The position numbers were made by a program, and so were the translations under genes. Shown here piece after piece: positions 32,960 through 46,301 of a stretch of DNA of 64,000 bases. Every line of letters starts with the position of its first letter. Within the stretch, counting starts at the first letter, position 1. The notes beneath the pieces are model-generated. The model had not been told where the DNA came from. It saw only the letters and a program-made list of their open reading frames with translations, and searched no databases. This DNA is from Desulfovibrionaceae bacterium (GTDB lineage: Bacteria > Desulfobacterota > Desulfovibrionia > Desulfovibrionales > Desulfovibrionaceae). The DNA lies in contig JACCQI010000004.1 in assembly GCA_015709315.1 (NCBI GenBank), positions 62,001 through 126,000 of the forward strand, read 5' to 3'.

Positions 32960-34141
32960 ATGAAGAATACTGCCGCCACCCTGCTCACCCTGTCCGTTTC
33001 CGTCTGCTCCGTCATGGTCGGGCTGGGCATCGTCTGGCCGCTGCTGCCGGTTTTGGCCGTGCAGTACGGGGCGGGCGGCCTGATCGTGGGGCTGATCATC
33101 GCCAGCTACAACATTTCCCGCACCGCGTTGTCGCCGTTCGTGGGCCGGTTTTCGGACCGGTTCGGGCGCAAGAATTTCATTCTCCTCGGGCTTGTCGCCT
33201 ATTCCGCCGTGTCGTTCGCCTATCTTTCGGCCCACAGCTCCGGGGCGCTGATCGCGGTCCGCCTGGCGCACGGCTTCGCCTCGCTTCTGGTTGTGCCCAT
33301 CGCCATGGCCCTGACCGGGGACATCGCGCCCAGGGGCAAGCTCGGCTCCTACATGGGCACCCTGAACATGGCGGCCATGGCCGGGCTCGGCCTCGGCCCG
33401 TTCATGGGCGGCATCCTGTTCGAACACGCGGGCATGACCGCCGCCTTTTCCAGCATGGGCGCGCTCTCCCTGTTCGCCTGCGTGCTGGTGGCGGCCTTCC
33501 TGCCCCCGGACCGGGAGAGCGGGGCAGTGGTCCGGCGGGAAGGGACGGCCACGCTCAAGGATATTTTTACCAACCGCACCGCCCTGGCGCTGGTGTTCAT
33601 GCGCTTCTTCACGGCCACGGGCCAGGGCGCGGTCTACACCTTCCTGCCCATCTACGCCATGCGGGCGGACATGCCCTCCTCGCAGGTGGGCGTGCTCCTG
33701 TCCGTGAACATCTTTCTCATGGCCGTGGTGCAGCGGCCCGTGGGCCGGTGGACGGACCGGCACAATCCCAAGTACCCGGTCATGGCCGGCATGTTCGTCG
33801 CGGCCCTGTCCATCTTCCCCATGCCGTTCGCCGGGGGCTTCATCCCGCTGCTGGGCCTGAACCTGGTCATGGGCCTTGCCAGCGGTGCGGTCTACCCCGG
33901 CAGCCTGGTCGTTTCCGGCCACCTGGGGCGCGTCATGGGCATGGCTTCGCTCATGAGCGTGACCGACGCGGCCTGGACCTTCGGCCTGATCGTGTCGCCC
34001 ATCCTGTCCGGCCTGATCCTGGACGTCTGGGGCATCGTTCCGGTGTTCGCCCTGGGGGCGGGCCTGCTCTTCCTGGGCAGCGTCCTGGTCACGGCGCTGC
34101 TGCGCGGCTACCGGCCGCCTGCGGAAGAGAACGCCGGATAA
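32960..34141 (+). CDS. Major facilitator superfamily transporter
   Basis: 393 residues, twelve predicted membrane helices. The MFS loop between helices 2 and 3 is GRFSDRFGRKNFILLG, and the second half has the related GRWTDRHNPKYPVMAG. The substrate cannot be inferred; drug or small-molecule efflux is the commonest role of this type. ATG 32960 is used because it begins the first helix naturally, although the GAG upstream is a weak site. An in-frame ATG at 32918 would add 14 non-family residues. Single gene, ends at a bidirectional terminator. Confidence 0.88.
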   Translation: MKNTAATLLTLSVSVCSVMVGLGIVWPLLPVLAVQYGAGGLIVGLIIASYNISRTALSPFVGRFSDRFGRKNFILLGLVAYSAVSFAYLSAHSSGALIAVRLAHGFASLLVVPIAMALTGDIAPRGKLGSYMGTLNMAAMAGLGLGPFMGGILFEHAGMTAAFSSMGALSLFACVLVAAFLPPDRESGAVVRREGTATLKDIFTNRTALALVFMRFFTATGQGAVYTFLPIYAMRADMPSSQVGVLLSVNIFLMAVVQRPVGRWTDRHNPKYPVMAGMFVAALSIFPMPFAGGFIPLLGLNLVMGLASGAVYPGSLVVSGHLGRVMGMASLMSVTDAAWTFGLIVSPILSGLILDVWGIVPVFALGAGLLFLGSVLVTALLRGYRPPAEENAG

Positions 34142-34154
34142 TACATATATAGAT

Positions 34155-34192
34155 AAAGCCCCCGCACCATTCGGCGCGGGGGCTTTCTTTCA
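34155..34192. terminator. Bidirectional terminator between MFS gene and alaS
   Basis: AAAGCCCCCGC (34155-34165), ten-base loop and GCGGGGGCTTT (34176-34186) followed by CTTTC. Both flanks give T-rich 3' ends for converging transcripts. Confidence 0.92.
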
Positions 34193-34213
34193 AAGTACTG
34201 CCGGGAGCCGAAG

Positions 34214-36853
34214 CTATCCGGCCACCAGCTCCTTCAATTTGGCGATGGCATTGGGAATGCCCGCGGCGTTGGAACCGCCTGCGCGGGCCAGGTCCGGGCG
34301 GCCTCCGCCGCCTCCGCCGACCTCACCGGCCACGGGCTTGATGAGGTCGCCCGCCTTGAACCTGTCGTGCAGGTCCTTGGTCACGGCGAGCGCCACGGAG
34401 ACCTTGCCGTCCGGGTGACCGGCCAGCAGGCAGATGATGCCGGAGTCGATCTTGGAGCGCAGGGCGTCCATCTGCTTGAGCATGACGCCCATGTCCGGGG
34501 CCTCCAGCTCGGCGGCCAGGACCTTTACGCCGCCGATCTCCTCCATGTCCGAGAGGATGTCGCGGCCGGCGCCGGAAGCGAGCTTTTCCTGCAGGGTCTT
34601 CATTTTCCTGGCCATGTCCTTGACCTGCTGCTGGAGGTCGTGGACCTTTTTCGGCAGGTCGGCGGGCTGCGCCTTGAGCATGGCCCCGGCCTCGGCGGCG
34701 GCTTGGCGGCGCTCGTCGAGCCAGGCCACGGCGTTGTGCCCGGTGGCCGCCTCGATGCGGCGGATGCCCGCGGCCACGCCCGATTCGCTCGTGATGATGA
34801 ATGCCCCGGCGATGCCGGTGTTGTCCAGGTGCGTGCCGCCGCAGAATTCCATGGACACGCCCGGCACCTCGATGACGGACACCGTGTCGCCGTACTTTTC
34901 GCCGAACAGGGCGGTGGCGCCCTTGGCCTGGGCGTCCTTGATGGCCATCACCTCGCGGGTCACGGGCATGGCGTCGTAAATATCCTGGTTGACGATGGCC
35001 TCGACCTCGGCGATCTCCTCGGGAGACATGGCCTTGATGTGGGTGAAGTCGAAGCGCAGCCGGTCCGGCCCCACCAGGGACCCGGCCTGCTTGGCGTGGT
35101 CGCCCAGCACCTTCTGCAGGGCGGCGTGGAGCAGGTGGGTGGTGGTGTGGTTGCGCATGGTGGCCAGCCGCCGGGTCCGGTCCACGTTCAGGAACGCGGA
35201 ATCCCCGGTCTTGAGCGCGCCCTCGGTGACCACGACCTTGTGGGCGGTCAGGTTGGTGGACGGCTTGACCGTGTCGAGCACGTCCGCCTTGCCGCTTGCC
35301 GCGGCAATGGACCCGGTGTCGCCCACCTGGCCGCCGGACTCGCCGTAGAAGGGCGTGGTCCTGGCCACCACCCAGCCGGGCGCGCCCTCGGGCAGCTCGT
35401 CCACGACCTCGCCCTTGGGGGTCAGCACATAGGCGATCTCGGACTGGTCGGCCATGGTCTCGTAGCCGGAGAACCCGCTGGTCACGTCCTGCTCGAGCAG
35501 GGTCTGGAAGATGGAGGCCACGTCCTTTTCGCCGGAGCCTTTCCAGGCGGCCTTGGAGCGGTCCTTCTGCTGCTGCATGAATTTGTCGAATTCGTCCTCG
35601 TCCACGCCCAGGCCCTGCTGCTCGGCCACGTCGCGCACGATGTCGATGGGGAAGCCGTAGGTGTCGTAGAGCTTGAAGGTGGTCTCGCCGGGCACGACCG
35701 CGGCGTCGGCCTTCTTCAGCTCGGCCAGCTCGCCTTCGAGCATTTCGAGGCCCTTGTCGAGCGTCTTGGCAAAGGATTCCTCCTCGCCCCTGACCACCTC
35801 GACCATGAAGTCGCGGGTTTCCTCCAGCTCCTTGTAGTGGCCGCCCATGTCGTCGATGACCTTGGAGGCGGTCTTCCACAGGAAGGACCCCTCAAGGCCC
35901 ATGAGCTTGCCGAAGCGGTAGGCGCGGCGGATCAGGCGGCGCAGGATGTAGCCGCGTCCCTCGTTGGACGGGAGCACCTGGTCCGGGATGAGGAAGGCGA
36001 TGGCCCGCGAGTGGTCGGCGATGACCTGCAGCGCGGTGTCGATCTCCTCGTTGTCGCGGTATGTAACGCCCGCCAGGTCGGCGGTGTACTGGATGATGGA
36101 CTGGAACAGGTCGGTCTCGTAGTTGGAGTGCACGCCCTGGACCACGGCGGCGACGCGCTCCAGCCCCATGCCGGTGTCGATGGACGGGCGGGGCAGGTCG
36201 GTGCGGGTGCCGTTCTCGTCCTGGTCGTACTGCATGAACACCAGGTTCCAGATTTCCAGGAACCGGTCGCAGTCGCACTTGCCGATGCCGCAGTTCGGGC
36301 CGCAGCCCACTTCCTCGCCCTGGTCGTAGTGGACCTCGGAGCAGGGGCCGCAGGGGCCGGTGTCGCCCATGGACCAGAAGTTGTCCTTTTCGCCCAGGCG
36401 GTAGATGCGGTCCTCGGAGACCCCGGCCACCTTCTGCCACAGCTCGTTCGCCTCGTCATCGTCCTTGTATATGGTGATGTAGAGGCGGTCCTTGTCGAGC
36501 TTCAGTTCCTCGGTCAAAAACTCCCAGCAGAACCGGATGGCGTCTTCCTTGAAGTAGTCGCCGAAGGAGAAGTTGCCGAGCATCTCGAAAAAGGTGTGGT
36601 GGCGGGCCGTGCGGCCCACGTTTTCCAGGTCGTTGTGCTTGCCGCCCACGCGCAGGCATTTCTGGGAGGTGGTGGCGCGGTTGTAGTCGCGCCTTTCCTG
36701 GCCCAGGAAGAGCTTCTTGAACTGGACCATGCCCGCGTTGGTGAAAAGCAGGGTCGGGTCGTCCTTGGGAGTGAGCGGCGAGGACTCCACCTGGGCGTGG
36801 CCGTTCCTTTCAAAGTATTCCAGGAACCGCTGTCTGATTTCGTTGGCTTTCAT
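34214..36853 (-). CDS. alaS: Alanyl-tRNA synthetase
   Basis: 879 residues, typical. It charges tRNA-Ala. The class II core is at the N-terminus ([27 protein letters not shown], then [23 protein letters not shown]). The editing domain carries [12 protein letters not shown] and [10 protein letters not shown], which bind zinc and clear Ser/Gly-tRNA-Ala. The C-terminal domain ends in the [15 protein letters not shown] loop. ATG 36853 is preferred to an upstream TTG (36871), giving the usual MKANEIR start. It lies downstream of recA on the same strand. Confidence 0.98.
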   Translation of the reverse strand: MKANEIRQRFLEYFERNGHAQVESSPLTPKDDPTLLFTNAGMVQFKKLFLGQERRDYNRATTSQKCLRVGGKHNDLENVGRTARHHTFFEMLGNFSFGDYFKEDAIRFCWEFLTEELKLDKDRLYITIYKDDDEANELWQKVAGVSEDRIYRLGEKDNFWSMGDTGPCGPCSEVHYDQGEEVGCGPNCGIGKCDCDRFLEIWNLVFMQYDQDENGTRTDLPRPSIDTGMGLERVAAVVQGVHSNYETDLFQSIIQYTADLAGVTYRDNEEIDTALQVIADHSRAIAFLIPDQVLPSNEGRGYILRRLIRRAYRFGKLMGLEGSFLWKTASKVIDDMGGHYKELEETRDFMVEVVRGEEESFAKTLDKGLEMLEGELAELKKADAAVVPGETTFKLYDTYGFPIDIVRDVAEQQGLGVDEDEFDKFMQQQKDRSKAAWKGSGEKDVASIFQTLLEQDVTSGFSGYETMADQSEIAYVLTPKGEVVDELPEGAPGWVVARTTPFYGESGGQVGDTGSIAAASGKADVLDTVKPSTNLTAHKVVVTEGALKTGDSAFLNVDRTRRLATMRNHTTTHLLHAALQKVLGDHAKQAGSLVGPDRLRFDFTHIKAMSPEEIAEVEAIVNQDIYDAMPVTREVMAIKDAQAKGATALFGEKYGDTVSVIEVPGVSMEFCGGTHLDNTGIAGAFIITSESGVAAGIRRIEAATGHNAVAWLDERRQAAAEAGAMLKAQPADLPKKVHDLQQQVKDMARKMKTLQEKLASGAGRDILSDMEEIGGVKVLAAELEAPDMGVMLKQMDALRSKIDSGIICLLAGHPDGKVSVALAVTKDLHDRFKAGDLIKPVAGEVGGGGGGRPDLARAGGSNAAGIPNAIAKLKELVAG

Positions 36854-36891
36854 CGGTAAAAAAATCTCCAAGACTGGTTGATCTCCGACAG

Positions 36892-36924
36892 AAAAACGCC
36901 CCGGGCGGATTCCCCGAGGCGTTT
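36892..36924 (-). terminator. Terminator between recA and alaS
   Basis: Minus strand AAACGCC, TCGGGG..CCCGG inner stem, GGCGTTTTTC. It probably ends most recA transcripts while letting some continue into alaS. Confidence 0.8.
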
Positions 36925-36943
36925 GTGTCGGGCTGAAAATACG

Positions 36944-37990
<1,047 letters not shown>

Positions 37991-38146
37991 GCAGGTATCC
38001 TCCGGGATTTACAGGCGGCAACAAACGAGCAACACGTTTGGATACCAGATACCTTCGCGGTGGGCAACAAGCACATACGGTACGGGCCTGGACGGTTTGC
38101 CGGTAACACTTGCCCTTGGCCGCGATCTCACATAAAGGTGCCACCC

Positions 38147-39244
38147 ATGATGGCGAAAAATCCGACATACGACGCTCTGGCGCTCCTGTCCGGCGGCCTG
38201 GATTCCATCCTGGCCATGCGGACGGTCATGGACCAGGGGCTCAGGGTGCTGGGCCTGCACTTCGTCACGCCCTTTTTCGGCAAGCCCGCGGAACTGCCCC
38301 GGTGGAAGAAGCTCTACGGCGTGGACGGCGTGGCCGTGGACATCGGCCAGGACTACGTGGACATGCTGCTCGCCCCCTCCCAGGGGTACGGCAAATGGCT
38401 CAACCCGTGCATCGACTGCAAGATCACCATGCTCACCCACGCCGTGCGGCTGCTGCCGGAGTACGGGGCCAAGTTCCTCATCTCCGGCGAGGTGGTGGGC
38501 CAGCGGCCCATGAGCCAGCGCGAGGACACCCTCAACCTGATCACCAAGCGGGCGTGCGTGCGCGACCTGCTCCTGCGGCCCCTGTGCGCCGAGCGCCGGC
38601 CGGTCACGCCCATGGAGGCGTCCGGGCTGGTGGACCGTGAGCGGCTGCACGGCTGGTCCGGGCGCGGCCGCAAGCCGCAACTGGCCATGGCCGAGCGCTA
38701 CGGGTTCTCCGAGGTGCCCACCCCGGGGGGCGGCTGCTGCCTGACCGAGGTGCAGGGCGCGGCCCGGTTCGCAACCCTGCTTTCCCATCGCCCGATTCCG
38801 TCGCCCAACGATTTTTCCCTGGCCCGCGCCGGGCGGCAGTACTGGGCCGGTCCCCACTGGCTGACCTTCGGCCGGACAGCGGCGGACAACGACCAGATTG
38901 CGGCCCTGGTCGAACCCTCGGATCACGTGTTCAAGCTCAAGGATTTTCCCGGCCCCCTGGCCGTGGGCCGTCCGGTGGACGGCCGTTGGCCGAACGAGGC
39001 CGTGGCCGATGCCGCCGCTCTGGTCGCCTCCTATTCGGGCAAGGCCCGCAACCACTTCGAGTCCACGGGCGAAAAGGTCCGGGTGGCGGTCCGCACCGGC
39101 GACGCCGTGGACGTCGTGGAGGTGGCTCCGGTCCGCGACGCCGCGCTCCCCTGGGCCGAGCCCAGGCCGGAAACCGTGGCCGAGTGGAAAAAGGCGCGCG
39201 CCGAAGCGGACGCGCAGGTTGTGCCCCGCCCGCCGCTCAAGTAA
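38147..39244 (+). CDS. PP-loop ATPase with thiouridylase-like fold (MnmA/ThiI-like)
   Basis: About 365 residues. The ATP-pyrophosphatase loop ALLSGGLDSILAMR opens the protein, followed by LHFVTPFFGKP and a conserved NPCIDCKITML that carries a CxxC pair, and later TPGGGCCLTE. These are shared with MnmA/TtuA-type tRNA thiolation enzymes. The C-terminal ~110 residues contain LTFGRTAADNDQIAALV, reminiscent of the NFACT-R RNA-binding domain (DUF814). A tRNA-sulfur role is likely but the target base is not readable. Two adjacent ATGs (38147, 38150) follow AAAGGTG. Confidence 0.78.
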   Translation: MMAKNPTYDALALLSGGLDSILAMRTVMDQGLRVLGLHFVTPFFGKPAELPRWKKLYGVDGVAVDIGQDYVDMLLAPSQGYGKWLNPCIDCKITMLTHAVRLLPEYGAKFLISGEVVGQRPMSQREDTLNLITKRACVRDLLLRPLCAERRPVTPMEASGLVDRERLHGWSGRGRKPQLAMAERYGFSEVPTPGGGCCLTEVQGAARFATLLSHRPIPSPNDFSLARAGRQYWAGPHWLTFGRTAADNDQIAALVEPSDHVFKLKDFPGPLAVGRPVDGRWPNEAVADAAALVASYSGKARNHFESTGEKVRVAVRTGDAVDVVEVAPVRDAALPWAEPRPETVAEWKKARAEADAQVVPRPPLK

Positions 39245-39253
39245 GGAGAAGAG

Positions 39254-40183
39254 ATGGTCCTCAACATCCTGACATTCTGCGCCGCAGCAGCCCTGCTGTG
39301 GTTCGGCGCCAATTGGATCGTGACCTCGGCCGCGCTGATCGCCCGCAAGTTCAACGTGTCCGAGCTGATCATCGGCCTGACCATCGTGGCGCTGGGCACC
39401 AGCGCGCCGGAATTCCTGGTCACCGTGAACGCGGCCTTCAGGGGGCACAACGACATTTCGCTGTCCAACGTGGTCGGCTCCAATATCTTCAACCTCGGCT
39501 TCATCCTCGGCCTCATGGCCCTGATCAAGCCGCTCAAGTCCACCCCGACCATCGTGTACCGCGACGGGCTGCTGCTGTTCCTGACCACGGCGGCCATCCT
39601 GGCCATGTCCTACACGGGCGAACTGGGCCGCGTGTTCGGCGGGTGCCTGCTGGCCCTGCTTATCGGGTATCTCGTCTACCTGGGCATGAAGCGGGAGAAC
39701 GTGGGCGACGACGAACTGGAGGAGATCAAGGGGCGGTCCGCCTCCTGGCGGGATGCGGGCCTGCTGTTGGGCGGGTTCGCGGCCATCGCCGCGGGCGGGC
39801 ACCTGATGGTCTCCGCCGCCACGGCCATCGCCTCGGCGCTCGGCGTGTCCTCCTGGGTCATCGGCGTGACCATCGTGGCCGCGGGCACCTCCCTGCCCGA
39901 GCTGGTCACCTGCCTGGCCGCCTCCATCAAGGGCAAGAACGAGATGCTGCTCGGCAATCTCATCGGTTCGGATTTCTTCAACTTCGCGGGCGTGCTCGGC
40001 CTGACCTGCCTGCTCAAGCCACTGCCGGTTTCGGACGCGGCCTCGTCGGGCCTGGTCGTGCTCGTGTCCATGGTCGGGCTGGTGCTCATCCTCCTGCGCA
40101 CGGGCTGGAAGATCCGCCGCTGGGAGGGCGGGCTGCTCATCGCCATCAACCTCATCCGCTGGGCGCGCGACTTCATGGGCTGA
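39254..40183 (+). CDS. Calcium/sodium antiporter, CaCA family (YrbG-like)
   Basis: 309 residues, ten predicted membrane helices in two inverted halves. Each half has the alpha repeat: LIIGLTIVALGTSAPEFLVTV in the first and WVIGVTIVAAGTSLPELVTCL in the second, whose acidic residues bind Ca2+ and Na+. An acidic loop (GDDELEEIKG) lies between. A good AAGGAGAAGAG site precedes the ATG, nine bases after the previous gene, so the two form an operon of no obvious shared theme. Confidence 0.93.
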   Translation: MVLNILTFCAAAALLWFGANWIVTSAALIARKFNVSELIIGLTIVALGTSAPEFLVTVNAAFRGHNDISLSNVVGSNIFNLGFILGLMALIKPLKSTPTIVYRDGLLLFLTTAAILAMSYTGELGRVFGGCLLALLIGYLVYLGMKRENVGDDELEEIKGRSASWRDAGLLLGGFAAIAAGGHLMVSAATAIASALGVSSWVIGVTIVAAGTSLPELVTCLAASIKGKNEMLLGNLIGSDFFNFAGVLGLTCLLKPLPVSDAASSGLVVLVSMVGLVLILLRTGWKIRRWEGGLLIAINLIRWARDFMG

Positions 40184-40229
40184 TTCCGGCTTGCGGCAGT
40201 CCATTCCACCAAGTCTCATATTGAAATAA

Positions 40230-40248
40230 GGGGAGCCTGAGGCTCCCC
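40230..40248. terminator. Short perfect hairpin after the antiporter gene
   Basis: GGGGAGCC, TGA, GGCTCCCC: an 8-bp stem with a three-base loop between convergent genes. A T-run is lacking on the right, while the left side gives TTATTT for leftward reading. Confidence 0.55.
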
Positions 40249-40290
40249 ATGCGGTCCGCGTTATTTTAATGACCGGGTCTGCCGTCGCGG

Positions 40291-41076
40291 CTATTCCCCG
40301 TCCGGCCTGTCCCAGATCAACAGTTCTATCTTGTAGTCCGTCCGTTCCACGAACACGCCGGGTTTTTCCTCGTACCGGGCCATGAATCGCTTCAGGTCGG
40401 CCGGGTCCGGGTCCACGCCGTACTGCTTGAGGAAGAGGGAGGCCCCGTCCACGCGCGCCTCCAGGGTCTTGGGGACCACCCAGGTGCCCTCGATGGGGTG
40501 CATGCGGTACGGGACGTCGTGCTCGTCGAGCCACAGGCGCATGTCCGTGCCGTTGGTGAAGACCTTGGGGGTGACGCCGTAGCGGGCGTACAGGGGGGTC
40601 ATGATGTTGGAGTCCATGAGCCCGGCAAAGCCCATGAACACGGTGACGCCGCCGGCGTGGCGCAACAGCTTGAGCCGGGAGGCGTCGTCCCGGATGGCCG
40701 GGGTCATGGAGCAGAACACGATGTCGAAGGTGGCGTCGGAATCGAACTCCATCCACTCGGAGCGTACGCAGTCGATGTTGGAAAGCCCTTGCGCCCCGGC
40801 GTCCTCGCGCAGGATGTCCAGCATTCCCTGCGAGATGTCCACGGCCGTGACCCGCTCGGCCTCACGGGCGATGCGGATGGTGTACATGCCGCTGCCGCTG
40901 CCCACGTCCAGCACGGTCTTGCCGTTAAAATCCACGCCGTGGCGGCGGATTCTGTCCAATACGCCCGCCTCGTAATTGTCCTCGCCTTCCTCGAAACGGG
41001 GAAAGGTCCTGGCCTTGTTGTCCCAGAATTCCCTGGTCTTGGGGTCGTTGGGCTTCACCCCTTCCATATGCGTCAT
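40291..41076 (-). CDS. Class I SAM-dependent methyltransferase
   Basis: 261 residues. The SAM motif I is TVLDVGSGSGMYTIRIA, the acidic loop AVDISQGMLDIL follows, and the post-I strand is DIVFCSMTPAI. The N-terminus (NDPKTREFWDNKARTFPRFEE) is like small-molecule or protein methyltransferases found in Desulfovibrio next to metal-related genes, but no substrate can be assigned. ATG 41076 has GGGAG six bases upstream. The open frame further upstream lacks homology. Confidence 0.85.
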   Translation of the reverse strand: MTHMEGVKPNDPKTREFWDNKARTFPRFEEGEDNYEAGVLDRIRRHGVDFNGKTVLDVGSGSGMYTIRIAREAERVTAVDISQGMLDILREDAGAQGLSNIDCVRSEWMEFDSDATFDIVFCSMTPAIRDDASRLKLLRHAGGVTVFMGFAGLMDSNIMTPLYARYGVTPKVFTNGTDMRLWLDEHDVPYRMHPIEGTWVVPKTLEARVDGASLFLKQYGVDPDPADLKRFMARYEEKPGVFVERTDYKIELLIWDRPDGE

Positions 41077-41349
41077 GGATCGCTCCCGAATGCGTGTTCG
41101 CCGCCGTGCGCCTGGCTGCGGCGGCTGGATAACAAAAGTGAAATAGTGACATGAAACAGGTTTGATTTTAAAACCTTTGCGCAATGAGGACAAGCCTTTT
41201 CCGGTGCCGGGGCATCGCGCTTTGGCGAAATTTTCACGGCGGGCGGATTTCAGGCGGGCCGAAGGCATGGGGGCAGGCGTCGGGGCATTGACGAAATCGG
41301 GCGGATGAGCGAACACCGTGCTAGACGTTTCAACCGCAAGGAGTCGTTC

Positions 41350-41781
41350 ATGCTGTCACTCATAGGAAACCTGATCTGGTGGATCATCGGCGGCCTGCTC
41401 ATGGCGCTCGGCTGGTTCCTGTCCGGCTGTCTGCTGATCATTTCCATCATCGGCATTCCCTGGGCGCGCAGCGCCTTCGTCATCGCGGGCTTCGCCCTGA
41501 TGCCGTTCGGGCGCACCCTGGTGAAGCGCGACCTGGTCACCGGGCAGAAGGACCTGGGCACCTCGGATTGGGGCATTCTCGGCAACATCCTCTGGTTCCT
41601 GTTCGCGGGCTGGTGGCTCTGCCTGGGGCATCTCGCGTCCTCGCTCGGCTGCTTCATCACCATCATCGGCATCCCCTGGGGCTGGCAGCACCTCAAGCTG
41701 GCGGCCGTCACCCTGGCCCCCATCGGCCTGACCGTGGTCTCCGCCGAGGAGGCCGAGTGGCTGCACGGGGTCCGAAGATAG
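41350..41781 (+). CDS. YccF-family inner-membrane protein
   Basis: 143 residues with two similar halves. GNLIWWIIGGLLMALGWFLSGCLLIISIIGIPWAR is echoed by GNILWFLFAGWWLCLGHLASSLGCFITIIGIPWGW, the duplicated YccF/DUF307 domain (consensus GN.LW....G...). The function of YccF proteins is not known. ATG 41350 follows AAGGAG. It stands 128 bp before the Bax-inhibitor gene. Confidence 0.92.
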   Translation: MLSLIGNLIWWIIGGLLMALGWFLSGCLLIISIIGIPWARSAFVIAGFALMPFGRTLVKRDLVTGQKDLGTSDWGILGNILWFLFAGWWLCLGHLASSLGCFITIIGIPWGWQHLKLAAVTLAPIGLTVVSAEEAEWLHGVRR

Positions 41782-41908
41782 CGATCCCCCGCATTTGCAT
41801 GATGTTGTGCAAACGCATGCACGGTCTTGCCAGTCCGTGAAAGACTGATTATCTATGGCGTTGACGCCGGGGAAACCGGCCTGAAAAAGAAAACAACCGG
41901 AGGATAAT

Positions 41909-42643
41909 ATGTCCCAGTATTCCAGCATGCCCCAGGCCGGCGCGGCCAAAGCGGAACTCGTCAATGCCTTCATGCGCGGCGTGTACGGCTGGATGAGCGC
42001 GGGCCTCGGCCTGACCGCCCTGGTGGCCTACGCGACCCTGACCGTCCCGGCCCTGTCCCGGCTCGCCTTCTCCATCAACCCGGAGACCGGCGCGCTGCAG
42101 CCGACCATGCTGCCCATGATCGCGCTTCTGGCCGGATTCGGCATGGTCTTCTACCTGAGCTTCAAGATCGCCACCATGAATCCGTCCACGGCCACGACCC
42201 TGTTCATGGTCTTCAGCGCCTTGACCGGGTTCTCCCTGGCCCCGATTCTCATGGTCTACACTTCGGCCTCGGTCTTCTCGACCTTCCTGACCACGGCCGG
42301 GATGTTCGGTGCCATGTCCATTTACGGCATGATCACCAAAAAGGACCTGACCAGTTGGGGAAGCCTGCTGATGATGGGGTTGATCGGCATCATCATCGCC
42401 ATGGTCGTGAACATCTTCATCATGAGCCAGGCCATGTCGTTCGCCATTTCGGTCATCGGCGTGATCATCTTCCTGGGCCTCACCGCCTACGACACCCAGA
42501 AGCTCAAGACCATGGGCGAGAACGTCCCCATGGGCGACGCGGCGGCCGTCCGGCGCGGCACCATCCTGGGCGCGCTGACCCTGTATCTCGACTTCTACAA
42601 CCTGTTCCTTCTGTTGCTCAGGTTCATGGGCGACCGCCGGTAA
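41909..42643 (+). CDS. Bax inhibitor-1/YccA-family membrane protein
   Basis: 244 residues, seven predicted membrane helices. Characteristic pieces are FMRGVYGWMSAGLGLTALVAY, the middle AMSIYGMITKKDLTSWGSLLMMGLIG, and the late GLTAYDTQKLKTMGENV with its aspartate, followed by ALTLYLDFYNLFLLLLRFMG. The family includes the calcium-leak channel BsYetJ. The ribosome site CGGAGG is good. The C-terminal half is the usual family signature. Confidence 0.94.
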   Translation: MSQYSSMPQAGAAKAELVNAFMRGVYGWMSAGLGLTALVAYATLTVPALSRLAFSINPETGALQPTMLPMIALLAGFGMVFYLSFKIATMNPSTATTLFMVFSALTGFSLAPILMVYTSASVFSTFLTTAGMFGAMSIYGMITKKDLTSWGSLLMMGLIGIIIAMVVNIFIMSQAMSFAISVIGVIIFLGLTAYDTQKLKTMGENVPMGDAAAVRRGTILGALTLYLDFYNLFLLLLRFMGDRR

Positions 42644-42667
42644 TCCCGGCCGATATTGCAGAAAAAC

Positions 42668-42698
42668 GGCCGCATCCGGTTTTCGGGTGCGGCCTTTT
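42668..42698 (+). terminator. Intrinsic terminator after the Bax-inhibitor gene
   Basis: GGCCGCA (42668-42674) with TGCGGCC (42688-42694), inner CCGG..CGGG pairs, then TTTTCC. A-run on the left. Confidence 0.85.
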
Positions 42699-42783
42699 CC
42701 GTTCCGGCGGCATGCGGCCGCGCGCCTTGCCACGCGACCTCGGGCCGCGTATGTTTTCCCCATGTCGCACTCCCTGGAGCATT

Positions 42784-43873
42784 ATGTCTGATACCGTGAC
42801 CGATGTGCAGCGTTCGCTTTCCGCCGTGCTCAAGCCGTGCGGATGGCTTTACGGCCGCGCCATGCGGCTGCGCGGGAAGCTGTACAAGAAAGGGCTTGCG
42901 CGTAGTTGGACGCCGTCCGCGCCCACGGTTTCCGTGGGCAATATCGGCTGGGGCGGCACGGGCAAGACCCCGGTGGCCGACTGGCTGCTCGGCTGGGCCG
43001 GGAGCCGGGGGCTGCGGACGGTCCTGCTCACGCGCGGGTATCGGGCCAAGCCCACGACGCTGCCCTACGTGGTCCGGCCGGGGGCCCTGGCCGAAGAGGC
43101 CGGGGACGAACCCCTGATGCTGGCCCGGAACCACGAGCGCGCGCACGTGGTCGTCGATCCCGACCGGGTGCGCGCCGGGAAGATGGCGGAGCGCGAATTC
43201 GATCCGGGGCTGATCGTCCTGGACGACGGGTTCCAGCACATGGCGGTCAGGCGGCACGTGAACCTCGTCCTGCTCAGGCCCGACGACCTGGGGGACGGGT
43301 GGGACAAGGTGCTTCCGGCCGGTTCGTGGCGCGAGCCCAAGGACGCCCTCAAACGGGCCGACGCCTTCATGATCAAGACCTCCCCCGAGGGCTTCGAAGA
43401 ACTCCGGTCGGTTATCGACAAGCGCCTGGGCCTGCTGTTCAAGCCGGTATTTTCCTTTTCCATCGCGCCCACGGGCGTGAGGCACGTGGTTTCCGGGCGC
43501 GCGGCCCCCGACCTGGAGCAGGCGGACTATCTGCTGGTTTCGGGCGTGGGCGAGCCGGGCCAGGTGGCGGCCACGGCCGAGCGGTATCTCGGTTACGGGC
43601 CGAAGGACCACCTGGTTTTCAGGGATCACCACGCCTACACCAAGAAGGACGTCCTGCGCATCGCCGGGGCGGCCGAGCGGACGGGCTGCGGGGCGGTGCT
43701 GTGTACCCCCAAGGACGCGGTCAAGCTCGGGCCTTTGTGTACCGAGGCGTTTTGGCAATTCGACCTGCGCGTGGAGTTCGGCCCCTCCACCCTGGGCAGG
43801 GACATCACCTTCGAGTCGTGGTGGGAAGCCCGGTTCGAGGAAACCCGGGGCCGGAAAGCGGGACACGGCGGCA

Positions 43874-43881
<8 letters not shown>
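42784..43881 (+). CDS. lpxK: Tetraacyldisaccharide 4'-kinase
   Basis: 365 residues. LpxK phosphorylates the lipid A disaccharide on the inner face of the membrane, so the cell makes lipid A. The P-loop SVGNIGWGGTGKTPVADWLL, the following TRGYRAK, the aspartates in LIVLDDGFQHMAVRRHVNLVLL, and the late FRDHHAYTKKDV are LpxK motifs. ATG 42784 follows TGGAGC. The stop overlaps the start of rnr by eight bases. Confidence 0.96.
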
Positions 43882-46075
<2,194 letters not shown>

Positions 46076-46230
46076 CCCGGTGCCCGACAGCGGGGCGTCC
46101 GCATCCTTCCGGTCGGGCTTCGATTCCCGCGCGGGCGGTGCGTTGCGCTCGAATTCCAGGCGGGAAAACGCACGGCCTCCGGCACCCGGATACCTTTTCA
46201 TCACAGCGGCAAAGAAAACTGAAAATATAA

Positions 46231-46259
46231 TTGACGTCAAAGTTAATTATTGTTAAACA
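46231..46259 (+). promoter_or_regulatory. Candidate promoter with a palindromic operator
   Basis: TTGACGTCAA (46231-46240) is a perfect 10-bp palindrome that also provides a -35 box TTGACG. A TAAACA -10 box follows after exactly 17 bp (46254-46259). The repressor gene starts 42 bp later. A repressor on the palindrome would hide the -35, which suggests self-control by the downstream CI-like protein. Confidence 0.55.
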
Positions 46260-46301
46260 CCGTGGCCATAGAGCAACACATTCATCAACCAAGGCGCAAC
46301 A

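Noticed and set aside
34367-36859. An 830-codon open frame on the plus strand across alaS
   Set aside because: Antisense shadow of alaS; residue bias and lack of any domain argue against a protein.
37991-38146. SOS box upstream of recA
   Set aside because: No CTG-N10-CAG or similar dyad is visible. A lineage-specific LexA motif cannot be excluded, but it cannot be supported here.
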